Assembly (NCBI RefSeq): GCF_963169125.1
Contig: NC_084802.1
Location: 115,324,903-115,388,902, forward strand
Length of the DNA: 64,000 bases
Origin: Humulus lupulus
Taxonomy: Eukaryota; Streptophyta; Magnoliopsida; Rosales; Cannabaceae
Reading direction: 5' to 3'
The notes under the pieces are model-generated. The model saw nothing but the letters and a program-made list of their open reading frames with translations, made no database searches and was not told the DNA's origin. Within the stretch, counting starts at the first letter, position 1; each line of letters opens with the position of its first letter. This document shows positions 1 to 10,616 of this stretch, one piece after another. The position numbers were made by a program, and so were the translations under genes.

Positions 1-2112
1 GGTTCAAGCTACAGCAACACAGGTAAGTTCTTTAGGCAGAGAATGCATGAACGGTATGGACAAGTCCCCTTCAAGCTCACGAGCAGTGCGTGTGGATTAC
101 TCCCAGACGGAAATGGTGAGCAAATGACTATGCGGAAGACGTTTGTACCCAGAAGGCGGAGTCTCAGGTAAGGTTCTACGGAGTTTTAGTTTGGGTGTCG
201 TCGGGAGTACTCAGAGTAGAGCTACATGAAGAAAGGACAGGTAAGAGAAGAATTGATCTGAAGTCACAAAGAAGCTAATGAAGAACGTTTGAAGAGTAGA
301 AAGCATAACAAGACTGGTGAGCGCGTCATCTATTGCACAAACACCTCCGGAGACAACTACGTCAGAGATGAGGAGAACAGTAAAACTCGAGGTTAGACGG
401 ACTGAGTGGTGTCAAATCAGAAAGAAATTCAGAAGACAAGGTAAGATTTGATTGGTATCGGGTGATGATGAAATTTGTGTGTGTTATGGTTAAGTATAGA
501 CTGATGGCATAAAGGACCTGATCTATGGTAAGGAGATGGGATTGGGAGTGTGTACCACGATTTGGGCACGCCCAGGAATAAATTGACGCGAGGATGGATC
601 AAACCTTGCGGGAGGTGAAAGAATGAACGTGGTTGATATACTTAGAACATTAAGTCGACTGTTGTGCATGGCATAAGGTACTTAAGTCTTGGGTATTAGT
701 AAGAAAGGTTAACGTTGAGAGCCAGATGCGGTGAAAAGTAACAGACGGATGATCAGTGTTTGAAATCCTCGATTGAAAGAGGGGAGATGTAATTGGAGGC
801 GGAACTCCTAACTGTGAGGCGTGTGTCAGTCAGGGGATAACGCCATAGACTGTAATAGAGTGGACAAGACAACGACTGAGGTTGGCGTAACGCTAGTAGG
901 TATGATTAGCTGGTGAGTGTCACTGAGCTATGGAATCCAAAGTGTCGGCTTTGGTTGAAGCAGGGAAGGACCCTGCTAAGGTGGTACAAGTTAGGATACC
1001 AGGAATGGATGAAGGACCCAATTAGATTTGGTTTTTGAATGAGAATTCTAAAGGGATATCATTCTACCTCCTTAGGTACGCCGTACCAGGAGGGTCGAGC
1101 GGGTGACAGAATCTAGTGTTTTCCTTTGGACCCTGAGGGGTTAGGTGATGTGGTGGTGTATCGTGGGAATAGACCACAATAGACCTTAAGTAAGGCGTTT
1201 GGACATGCAAAGTTTTAACTCGGTTGTTTGAGTTAATGTTGTTGGGTCAAGTGAACTGGTTTCAGGGTAAAACGTCGATGATACTAAATTGAGGCCCTAT
1301 AGTATTTTAAATTTTGGAATGGATTTAGAGAACGAAAAGAACAGAGGGGGAACCTGGAATTATCAGTTGATTGCAAGTGGAATGGCAGTCTGAAAGTTTA
1401 TCAGATATCTGGTATGAGTAAGCGAATACGTGAGGTATTAAGGGAAGTGTAATCCCTGATGGATTAGTCGTGGTGGTAGTTGCTAGTGTCTTGTTAATGT
1501 AACGCGACATAGGGCTTGGTAAGAGGTGAAGGATAATGAATACTCGGTTTGGCTTTAGTTCAGAGAGAAAGCCAAAGAGGTCGTTGAAACTTCTTAAGGC
1601 AGGAGTGTCTGCCTATTTGAAAGAATAAAGAGCTGGTAAATTGCTAAGTTATGAGGAAATAAAGTTCCGGAAGGAAAGATTTGTAACTCTACGTAATAAC
1701 AGACGAGGATCTGTAAGGTGTTCAGAGAAAGAAGGGAGAGTTCTGACTCTTAATTCAACATAAAATTCTGAAGTTTTACTAAGGGTTAGGCCAGCGTGGC
1801 CTACTAGTTGATCCCACCTAGTAGAGGTGATGATTTTGAGTATCTCTGGAATCAGGAATAAGATAATGAATTGGTCATCGTAATCTAGGCAGACCCTGAG
1901 GTTTCAGCAGGGTTGCGGTGTAAATAAGCAGCTATCGAGAGTATGGCTGTTAGACGAAATCTTGAGGGGCAAGATTGTTACTCTTGTGAGAGTGTTGTTG
2001 AAAAGTAAAGCAAAGGCGGTGGGCCTTGGGAATTATGGACAGAGTTGCGGGTTTACTGACTGATGTGTTTGGATAAATTTCGAGGACGAAATTTTTATGA
2101 GGAGGGGATAGT
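1..2112 (+). pseudogene. E1: decayed 3' pol region of a Tekay-like chromovirus
   Basis: No plus-strand reading frame above 60 codons survives here, but the last part still reads like the end of a chromoviral integrase. Around 1957-2010 one frame gives a LRGKIVTLVRVLLKSK-type stretch, which resembles the conserved tail of plant chromovirus integrases. The pol end at about 2072-2100 translates to a DKFRGRNFYEEG-like terminus, typical of Tekay/Del elements. A purine-rich stretch (2098-2110) precedes the LTR, as a polypurine tract should. The rest is too mutated to assign domains. Family assignment rests on this terminus and on the TGTAACGACC start of the LTR. It could also be the interior of a non-autonomous derivative. 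The 5' half of the element lies left of the window. Confidence 0.6.
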
Positions 2113-4550
2113 TGTAACGACCCAAATTAGCTAATAAGGCTTAAGGGCCTTGATTAGCGTGCCAAGAGGGCATGATGGGATTTATGTGTGATTTTTTATG
2201 AATTAAATGCATGGTTATGATTTAAACCATGTTATATGACTATTTGTTTATCTGAGATGCATGACTAGGTATATTAGTATGCATGTAGGCCCGGATTGTG
2301 TTAGAAGGGCATAATTGTAATTTTGGCCATGATTGGGCATAACTGCATTGATATGTGATGATTGTTGAGACCACAGTGGTATGTGGGTGCATCAGTGATT
2401 TGTGACTCGAGGCGATCCCAGTGAGCAGGCTAGCGGAAAGTCATGACGGGAATTTATACCCGGCTCGGGGCGAGCCTGGGGGTATAAATAGGATCTGTTG
2501 AGTTTATTGGCGTTAATTTTGATGATGGGGAATATTTATTTGGTGGTTTATCAGGTGTTGGAAAGCAACGGGAAAATGTTAGAGACGCTTGAGGATTAGC
2601 GGGAATTGGGTAAAATGACTAAAATGGCCCTACATGGATAAAAGGGTTTAGAATTAATAAGAAGGGCATTTTGGTCATTTGGCTTTTAAAGATTTATTTA
2701 TGAGGCTTTACACTTAGGGGGATTTTTAGAGAGTGTTGGGTGTGGAGAGAAAGAAAGAAAAGAAAGAAAAAGGAAAGAAAGAAAACAGAGAAAACAGAGG
2801 GGTTTTCACAAGGGTCGGTTTGTGCATTTTTGCACCATTCCGCTCCATTTTTCTTGGAGCAAAGCTTAGTGGAGAGCAATGATGGGCTGAGCATCATGGA
2901 TCTTGGGTTAGACTTGGAGATTTGGCAAGAACACATCAACTTTTGAGGTAAGTTTTAGAGATTTCAGTTTTAAGGGTTTTGATGGTTTGAGCTGTGTTTT
3001 GAGCTGAGTTGATGGGAATTTTAGGGAATTTCTGGGCAAGCTTTGATGATGAACAAGCTAAGGAGGTCTAGGGTTGAATCAAGGTCGAAATTTGCATCAA
3101 TGGTAAGAATTCTAAGCCTTTAACTTTGTTGTTGATTGAATTTCTGGGTTTAGGGTTGTTCATGGTGAATTTTGAGATTTGGGTTGATTGTGCTTGGGTT
3201 TTGAGTTCTTGGGATGCTTGGGATGAGTGTGAGGTGTTTATAAGCTTGATTTTGGGTTTGGAAAAGGTTTGGGCAATTTTGGGGTTGATTTGGTTGAAGG
3301 AAATCGCAAGATGTAATTTTCGGGTTCTGCTGGGCTGCAACTAGCGCTACAGCGCTAGTCAGTGGGCGCCGTAGCCCTAGCCCCTGTTCTGGGGGGTGTG
3401 TTCTGCTTGTAGTGCTACAGCGCCCTCTTTAGAGCGCTGTAGCGCTGCACTGTTCACAGATTTGGATTTTTGGGTTTTTGATGAGGGATTTTGACCTAGG
3501 GTTCGGGGCTTGATTCCGCCACTTTGTTTTGGGGATTGAGGACTTCCCGGGGGCTCGGGATTGGTCCCGAGGCTAGGTATTCGGACTTGGGGTTCGGTGT
3601 TGACTTTGACCTATGTTTGTGCCTAGGTGTGCGCTAAGGCTCGAGTGGGATCGTGCTCAAGGAGTCAGGTGATCTAAGCTATTGAAGGGAAAGGTAAGAA
3701 AACTATAACACCCGTAGGATAGGGCGTGGGCCCATAATGTGATTGCGGGGCACGGCCCTATATTGCATGATGAGATGATTGCCGGGCACGGCCCTATATT
3801 GTATTACATGTTAGGGTGCAGATTTAAATGAATTGATATTTGTTTGAATGTTGTTGTGTTATACTATGTGTGTGATTATAATAAAATGAACGGCAAGGGC
3901 CGAGATCGGCGTAGGCCGGGTGCGGCAGCGGGGCCGGAAGTAACACTTAGCACATGGGATGCTATAGTCAGGGCAGGGCCCGGTGGATACATGTTTTATC
4001 CTTACGGTGTGAACCGATACCCCAGGCTTCGGTAAGGCCTCTGGGGCGGCATGGCCGTGTTTGCTTAGTCTAATGGTTGACTTGTTTATCTGTGGACTAT
4101 CTGATATGATTAACTGTATATTTGCATATGTTATGTTCTGCATGAGTTTTCTTGCTGGGCTTCGGCTCACGGGTGCTCCGTGTTGCAGGTAAGGGCAAAG
4201 ACTGAGTCAACCAACCATGAGTACGGAGAGCGTGAAGCGACGCATACATGTTTGGCCTGCCCGACTGCTTTGGTTGGGGGTTTATTTGAAAATGGCTGTA
4301 ATAATCTATGATTTTTATAACTGATCAATTGTAAACCTATTTTAAGATGAAAATAGTTTTCAAACCTCATTTTGGGATCCCAAATGTTAAATACTAGAAG
4401 TTTTATTGAAACAACGCATTTTTCTAAGATTACAGCCTTAACTGCTAATTAGTCACACTTTTTTTTCAAAACCTCGGTTAGCGAGTTCATTGCACACTGT
4501 TTTGTCTTAAAACTCACTTGGTAACGGCCCTAAGGTAGTAGGGCGTTGCA
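2113..4550 (+). repeat. E1: 3' LTR, Tekay-like (2.4 kb)
   Basis: The LTR starts TGTAACGACC directly after the polypurine tract and ends GGGCGTTGCA, so the termini are TG...CA. A TATA box (TATAAATAG) lies near 2483. A GC-rich, hairpin-prone box occupies about 3337-3455. AG/GTAAG motifs at 3103, 3694 and 4189 have counterparts in the other LTRs of this kind (45212-47652, 44710-49470, 62425-64000). The expected 5-bp target duplication would be TTCTG (4551-4555), but its partner is left of the window. The LTR interrupts the antisense gene of T1. Small open frames inside it have no recognisable similarity. Confidence 0.8.
3337..3455 (+). repeat. GC-rich palindromic box inside the E1 LTR
   Basis: This stretch repeats AGCGCTACAGCGCT-like and GAGCGCTGTAGCGCT-like segments that can fold into hairpins. 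It contrasts sharply with the T-rich sequence on both sides. Comparable GC-rich boxes, different in detail, sit at the same relative place in the LTRs at 46075-46255, 48190-48380 and 63480-63660. Function unknown. Confidence 0.55.
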
Positions 4551-5365
4551 TTCTGTCTCCAAGGTTCAGCTGCCGATGGCCCGACCTCATATTGAGGAGT
4601 TCGTACTTGATGGCGCCGCTGGGACCCAAGGGGCTGTGCTCTGCTCGGATGTCCTCTCTCGAGTGGGTCAGAGCTTTTCAGGCTTCGGCGCCGACCATTG
4701 GGACCTTGTGCACAAGGCCTCAGACTGCAATACTCTTTATGATAAGAGTATTGAACTCACTGCCGCGGTAGCCTTCGCAACTCTCCTTTAAATGTTTGTG
4801 CATCAGCTCGCGATCTAATTCGTTCTTTGTACTTCAGGCCCTTGTCGTTTCAGGACAATTTAACTATAAGCTGACCAACGAGGTACACACGAGCATGTCT
4901 TTGGCCCAAAAGTCGAAGGATCTCCAGCTTAAAATGGCTGACGAACTCAAGGACTCGAAGTCTGAACTTGAAAAAATGAAGACCCGTCTCGAGGAGCTGG
5001 AGAAGACGAATGCCGAGCTTGAACAGGCGAAGACTCGTCTTGAGAAGGCCAATGCCAAGCTCGAAGAGGAGAAATCTGCTACCTTCGACATCATGGAGAG
5101 CGAGAAGGCCCGCCTCCTGGAAGAGTTTAAGGAGCAGAAGGAGAAAGCGATTGACCAAGCCATGTACAAACTTTGGGCTGATAATGCCGACCTCGATACC
5201 AGCTTCCTGGGTCCTCTCGAGGCCAAGTATGTTGAGCGGTGGAATGCCCGTCTTGAGGCAAGTGAAGTTGCTCGAGAGGCTGCTCAGAAGGATAGTCATG
5301 CTATTCGTCCTGGGGGGTCCGGTGCTACTGATGCTGAGAAGGCCAAGGAGACTCCTCTTCCTTAA
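4551..5365 (+). pseudogene. T1 antisense gene, C-terminal exons with one intron
   Basis: This is the surviving 3' part of the extra gene that Tat elements carry on the strand opposite to pol. An upstream exon (to 4767) stays open up to a GT at 4768. The intron 4768-4837 (70 nt) ends TTGTACTTCAG, and the next exon (4838-5365) continues in phase 0. It encodes about 175 residues, mostly a heptad-rich coiled coil of Lys, Glu, Leu and Ala at residues 20-120, and ends KETPLP. The last exon of T2 (40931-40317) has the same layout, the same intron phase and a related coiled coil. The motif YKLWADNADLDTSFL here matches YNF.KHNQGADFSYL there. The 5' part was cut off by E1. A complete open last exon is unusual for this decayed neighbourhood. 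Molecular role unknown. Confidence 0.7.
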
Positions 5366-6396
5366 ATCTGATCTCCGGGAAATCACTTATTGGGGCTGCG
5401 TCCCCTTATTTTTGTAACTTTTAATTTATGCCCATGGGGCTGATACAATTTCTTTTAACATTGACTTTTATATGCTTTACATTTCTTGGCTCGAAATATT
5501 TTGCACATTTTATATGGATGAACCATTTATGTTTATTTATTCATACAAACATATTGTGGATTTAGGCTCGAAAATCGATGCATTCATGCATAGTTTGTTC
5601 AAATTATCCGCTCCCGACTTCGTTATTCATCAAAGTCGGATGTTACTTTAACCATGAACTCGAAAGTACTTATATGGTATGTAACGTGAATGGTTTGGTT
5701 ATATCTTATTTTGCTTAGTTACTTTTCCTCGTCCTTGGTTTTTACTCCAAGGTTAAGAGTTTGAAATTATTTTTCTTTAAGATATTCCAGCCTCGATCTC
5801 GACTTATCCCAAAGTGGTTTTAGGTTCCTACTTATCATCGATTAGTTTTTGGCTGGTTTGTTCCGAACCTGTTAAGTTTGCACATCTGGTTAACTCCAAA
5901 CGTTTTCTGTTTTTTGATAATTCGGTTATGTTCGAACTATCTAAGCTCGCGTATCTGGTTATATCCAAATACTTCATGTTTTTGATAATTCGGTTACGTC
6001 CGAACTATCTAAGCTCACGCATATGGTTATATCTAAATACTTTGTTTTTGATAATTCGGTTATGTCCGAACTATCTAAGTTCGCGTATCTGGTTATATCC
6101 AAATACTTCATTTTTGATAATTCGGTTATGTCTGAACTATCTAAGCTCGCGTATCTGGTTATATCCAAATACTTTATATATTTTTTATTTTTTAGGCTGA
6201 TGGTATATATACCAATGATGCCCCCTTAATATCCTATGAGTGTGACCATAGGTTATTAAATTAAGAGAGATTGCAAAAATAAAAAATAAAAAGAGATAAT
6301 ATACTGAATGAAATAAATCTTTATTTGATGGAAATCAAAAAGCAAACAAACTAATACAAATAAAAACTCATGGTTATAGGCAGCACTTTTCCTACA
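5366..6396. other. T1 spacer between integrase and antisense gene
   Basis: This AT-rich non-coding stretch lies between the ends of two convergent genes, integrase on the minus strand and the antisense gene on the plus strand. It holds a 66-68 bp tandem repeat (5870-6180) and a degenerate run of C (6219-6226, minus strand GGGGGCATCAT). The run is in the same relative place as the polypurine-like blocks in T2 and T3. Open frames across the tandem repeat exist on both strands and look like by-products of the repeat. Confidence 0.55.
5870..6180 (+). repeat. Tandem repeat, 66-68 bp unit, about 4.5 copies
   Basis: CTAAGCTCGCGTATCTGG or a close variant recurs at 5941, 6009, 6075 and 6141, so the spacing is 68, 66 and 66 bp. 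A more divergent copy starts near 5870. Each unit contains GATAATTCGGTTA and a TATCCAAATACTT block. It lies in the T1 spacer. Confidence 0.8.
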
Positions 6397-7398
6397 CTAC
6401 TGATAGTAAGGTCTAAGGTGTTCGCCATTCCATGCTCGTGGTACCAGGCTCCCGTCCAATCTCGCAAGTTTGTACACACCGGGACGGATGATTGACTCTA
6501 TCTGGTATGGTCCTTCCCAATTCGGCCCGAGCACCCCAGCTGCTAGATCTCGCGATGCCAAGAATACGCGTCTTAACACCAGATCTCCCATTCCGAACTT
6601 TCGATCTCAAACCCTCTTGTTGAAATACCTGGTAGTTCGTTGCTGGCAAGCAGCGTTTCTTAGCTGAGCCTCTTCTCTCTTTTCTTCAATCAGGTCTAAG
6701 GTTTCCTCGAGCTGAGTGTGGTTTGAACTTTGATCGTAAATCTGAGTTCAGATCGTTGGGATTTCGACCTCGATGGGCAACATTGCCTCGCAGCCGTATG
6801 CTAGAGAGAACGGGGTATGCCCTGTTGATGTTCGAGCTGTGGTCCTATATCCCCAAAGGACTTGGGGCAATTCTTCGGGTCACCGTCCTTTCGCATCCTC
6901 CAACTTTTTCTTCAGAGAACTTTTGAGAGTTTTGTTTACAGCCTCGACCTGGCCATTCACTTGAGGGTGGGCTACTGATGAAAAACTCTTTATTATGCCG
7001 TTCTTTTCACAAAAGTTGGTGAACAAGTCGCAATCGAACTGGGTTCCATTGTCGGATACGATCTTCCTTGGTACCCCATACCGGCAAACGATGCTTTTTA
7101 CCACGAAATCAAGGATCTTTTTTGAAGTTATAGTCGCCAATGGTTCAGCCTCCGTCCACTTCATGAAGTAATCCACGGCGACCACAGCATATTTTACTCC
7201 GCCCTTACCAGTCGGGAGAGAGCCTATGAGGTCGATGCCCCATACCGCGAAAGGCCATGGGGAAGTCAACATGGTCAGCTCGGATGGCGGGGCTCGAGGT
7301 ATCGTGGCGAATCTCTGGCATTTGTTGCATTTCTTCACGTACTCGAAAGAATCCGTTTTGATGGTTGGCCAGAAATATCCTTGGCGTATGATCTTCTT
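6397..7398 (-). pseudogene. T1 integrase, N-terminally truncated
   Basis: Integrase would join the element cDNA to host DNA. Reading begins at a KKIIRQGYFWP motif, followed by the CC half of the HHCC zinc finger (CNKCQRF) and the three catalytic acidic residues: Asp in WGIDLIG, Asp in VSDNGTQF, Glu in NGQVEAVN. The C-terminal GPYQIE/GVYKLARLDG region ends LRPYYQ at 6399. The HH half of the zinc finger is gone, because the sequence stops at the inverted LTR (7399). Near 6880 an in-frame TGA replaces the expected Trp of GxWPxxLP. A shift separates this part from the C-terminal part. Not functional. Confidence 0.85.
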
Positions 7399-8183
7399 GT
7401 TTTTCGTCAACAGTGAAAGAAGAGCACGTAAACAACAAACAGTAATGACCAATTAAAAAATAACAACACAAAACACGATTTTTACGTGGTTCAGCAGTTA
7501 AATCTGCCTAGTCCACGAGTCTTTGTTATTAAACTCAAGATTATCTCTGAAAATTCTTAAGCATAAATTCTTCAGAGTTTTCTCTCAAGGTTCAGAATTT
7601 CGGTCCATTACAATGGTGCATGACCTCTCTATTTATAGAGAAGGTTGCAGAATACTATCCCACATATTTTGGGTAGTTACTCTTTTTGTATAAATAAAAT
7701 AAATGGCTTTAAATGCCTGCAATCCGATATAAAAGGAAACGTCCCCCGAAGACCAGGGGGCGTGTAACTAATCGAATAATATCCCATGATTTTATGGGAT
7801 TTACAATAATAAATGCAGAACACGCCCCTTATAAACAACACTTATAGATATTCAAAGTCATTATCATATATCTCCAAGCCCTTAATCTCCCAGGTTTCTT
7901 ATCAGCTTTCGAGCTAATGACATCTCCCGAGGTCACACGGCTTCGAGATCGAACATACGTCAAGCTCGGACCCCCTGATCGGAGGTCATTCCTGAGGATA
8001 GATGCGTCACGGGAGCTACCTTTCGAGATCGTGAATGTTTCGAGGCCACCACGTTCGTGGTCGTCTCGAGTCTTGCAGGCTCGATATTTAATCCTGGAGC
8101 ATACTTCGAACTTTGCGGGTTCATTCGCTGCGAATCCAGCTTTCGAGGTCACATTAATCATGGCTCGAAATCTGGGTATAACA
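7399..8183 (-). repeat. Inverted LTR of the N1 family, 10 nt short at its left end
   Basis: This is the reverse complement of the N1 3' LTR (16369-17163) over its full length, except that the first 10 nt of the inverted end (TGTTGACGCC) are missing. It ends GGGTATAACA at 8183 and abuts a plus-strand partial LTR. The left neighbour is T1 integrase, with no target duplication. The simplest reading is a same-family LTR that jumped in reverse orientation into the N1 5' LTR, followed by a deletion that trimmed its left end. A TATA box lies inside on the minus strand. Confidence 0.85.
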
Positions 8184-8505
8184 AAAGCCATTTATTTTAT
8201 TTATACAAAAAGAGTAACTACCCAAAATATGTGGGATAGTATTCTGCAACCTTCTCTATAAATAGAGAGGTCATGCACCATTGTAATGGACAGAAATTCT
8301 GAACCTTGAGAGAAAACTCTGAAAAATTCATGCTTAAGAATTTTCAGAGATAATCTTGAGTTTAATAACAGAGACTCGTGGACTAGGCAGATTTAACTGT
8401 TGAACCACGTAAAAATCGTGTTTTGTGTTGTTATTTTTTAATTGGTCATTACTGTTTGTTGTTTACGTGCTCTTCTTTCACTGTTGACGAAAAACGGCGA
8501 CAACA
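8184..8505 (+). repeat. N1: truncated 5' LTR (last 322 bp)
   Basis: It matches 16842-17163 of the N1 3' LTR over 322 bp with roughly eight differences counted by eye. The first 473 bp are absent and replaced by the inverted LTR. It contains the TATA box (TATAAATAG near 8257) and ends GACAACA, followed after three bases by the primer-binding site. Confidence 0.85.
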
Positions 8506-8508
8506 GTT

Positions 8509-8528
8509 TGGTGCTTTCATTGAGAGCC
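8509..8528 (+). promoter_or_regulatory. N1 primer-binding site
   Basis: TGGTGCTTTCATTGAGAG lies three bases after the LTR end. The same sequence at the same spacing follows the 5' LTRs of T1 and T2. I do not assign the priming tRNA. Confidence 0.7.
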
Positions 8529-8552
8529 TTAAGCATTCATCCCTAAAAAGTC

Positions 8553-10616
8553 ATGGCCACTAACAATCAGAACACACCTGAAGAAAATTACCCAAGACGT
8601 CCTGGAAAACAGCCAATGGAAAACCTGGATGTTGAAGAGAGAAGTGGGTCTTCTGATTCCCGGGGACCGCCTCCTCCACCAAGGGATGAGGATATGTATT
8701 ACAATCCTGAGCGGTATGTTCCTATATTGGAACTTGAAAACCGGCAATTGAAGCAGCTGTTGGCAGAGGCCAACAAACGGAATGAGGAGTTGACAAGGAT
8801 AGCCGCAGAGGCGCAGGTGGCTCAGCCCCCGCCTCTGCGCGAAAACCAAGTCCCTCCTCCAAGGGACGTGCACGTTCCTCCCCGTAGACCCCGTGGGCGT
8901 CCACGAAAAGACGCTGCCACAAGGAGGCCGAGTCAACCTCCAGCACCAGCAGAGCCATCCGCTCCACCTAGGCCCCAGAGGAGTACTCGGGCTCGGGCCC
9001 CGGCTAACCCGCCTGTGGAAGTGCCTACAGGAACTGAGAATAACCGAACCCCTGCAGAGGCTCGGACTCAAATACCTGGGAGCGCACCAAATGCGACCGA
9101 CCCATCTCGGGCAAATTCTGGACCCTCTAGGCCACGACATGGGTGGCAGCCACCGTCGCCTATACGGTTCCCTCCATCACCCATAAGATATCCTTCACCA
9201 CCCTGCAGGAACGCTCAACCCGTTCGAGATCAAGGGGAAGGACGTGCGGGGGGAAGACAAGGGAACGGGGAGGCTTTCCAGGAGCAGAGAGGCACCCCAT
9301 CTAAGAAAATTCAAACGTCTCGGTCTCGCACGGCGGAGACAAGGCGACGTGGGAAGAATCCATCACGAAATAACCAAGCAATAAGTTTTACCAGTGATGA
9401 ATCTGGAGATACCAGGTTGGTCAGTAAGCATGACCGAGGTCGAAAGGATACCGGAAGCCGCAAAAATTGTCACGACCTGCGAGATCACCTGAATCAGAGT
9501 CGGGGTAATGGTGATCAAACGAATCCGGACTTGAGGAATCGCTTGAATAGGCGTAGAGATCCCTTGCGGAGACGCGAGCCTGGGATTATGATCGATGACA
9601 GCCGATTCCAGACAGTGCCTCTTGCGGACCAAGTCCAAGAAAGAATTGACCAGCTTGAAAAGGCTTTTAAGCTTTTGAAAAACGAGCAAAGGAATGATCG
9701 GTATGAAGACTCTGACGAGGAGCTCGAACCATTTGCTCCTCATATTTCCAATACTCCATTTCCTCAAGGGTTCCGGATCCCTCACGTCCCAATGTTTGAA
9801 GGAAAGACCGACCCGTGTAGTCACCTGAGCATGTTCAACACTATCATGAGAGCCAATAACGTGGGTTACGAGCTCAGGTGCATGTTGTTTCCAGCATCAT
9901 TGACAGGACCTGCCAAAAGTTGGTTCGAAAAATATAAGAGACACTCAATAGCTTCTTGGGAGCAGTTGTCTAAAGACTTTAAGAAGCAGTTCAGAGCAAT
10001 GATGGGGGTCAGACCAGAGGCATCCACCTTAACTAACGTCCGACAACACCCGGGCGAAACACTAAAAAGGTACTTAACAAGATTTAATCTGGAAGTCGCC
10101 CGAGCTCGGGATGTTGATGACAGTGGGCACCAAATGGCTGTCCGAGCTGGCGTAATGCTGGGAAGTGCCCTTTGGGACGACATGCAAAGGAAACCGGTAA
10201 GGTCCATAACCGAGTTTAACAGACGAGTGCAGAGGTTTGTCAATGTAGAGGAAGCGAGGTTGACACTCAATGCGACTTCCCAGCCCGAAACTACAACGAT
10301 AAACATCAACTCTGCCTCAGCCTCGGTGGACCCAGTAGCTCCAAAGCCTGCCACGGAGAACCCCTCCAAGAGAAAAAAGAACGAAGGAAGTAACCCCAAA
10401 GCCGAAGGAGGAAAGAAAAAGAAAGGGGAGAGATATTTCTTCGTGTATAGAGTATACATCGAGCTCAATGAGTCTCGGGAGAACATATACCTGACTAATG
10501 AAAACCAGGTCCCCTTTAGGCGTCCAGACCCGATGAGAAATCAAAAGTCCAAGAGGGACTCCAATAAGTATTGTCGATTTCACAGAGACACCGGCCACAC
10601 AACTTATGAATGTTGA
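8553..10616 (+). pseudogene. gag: N1 gag
   Basis: Gag forms the particle that packages the element RNA. The frame from ATG 8553 is open for 687 codons. It has a short Leu/Glu coiled coil (residues about 52-90), a Pro/Arg-rich linker (90-330), a retrotransposon gag core (about residues 395-580, with FPASLTGPAKSWFEKY and an LTRFNLEVARARD-like block), a Lys-rich region, and a zinc knuckle at the very end. The knuckle has the variant spacing C-x2-H-x4-H-x4-C (CRFHRDTGHTTYEC). The TGA at 10614 falls one codon after the knuckle, and protease continues in the same frame. T1 and T2 have Asn there and no stop, so this TGA is probably a CGA-to-TGA mutation and not the natural end. Confidence 0.85.

Noticed and set aside
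1325..1510. 61-codon minus-strand frame in E1.
   Set aside because: Opposite to the chromovirus pol remnant, no similarity, composition by-product.
3126..3344. Open frame of 72 codons on the plus strand and one of 90 on the minus strand.
   Set aside because: Both lie inside the E1 LTR in T-rich sequence and show no domain or conservation in the sister LTRs.
4517..4540. GGTAACGGCCCTAAGGTAG resembles the conserved large-subunit rRNA site cut by I-CeuI (CGGTCCTAAGGTAGC).
   Set aside because: It is the terminus of the E1 LTR, whose relatives end in similar words (47625-47652), and no other rRNA sequence surrounds it.
5814..6229. Repetitive frames (ISKYF.FDNSVMSELSK) on both strands.
   Set aside because: Produced by the 66-bp tandem repeat with a period divisible by three.
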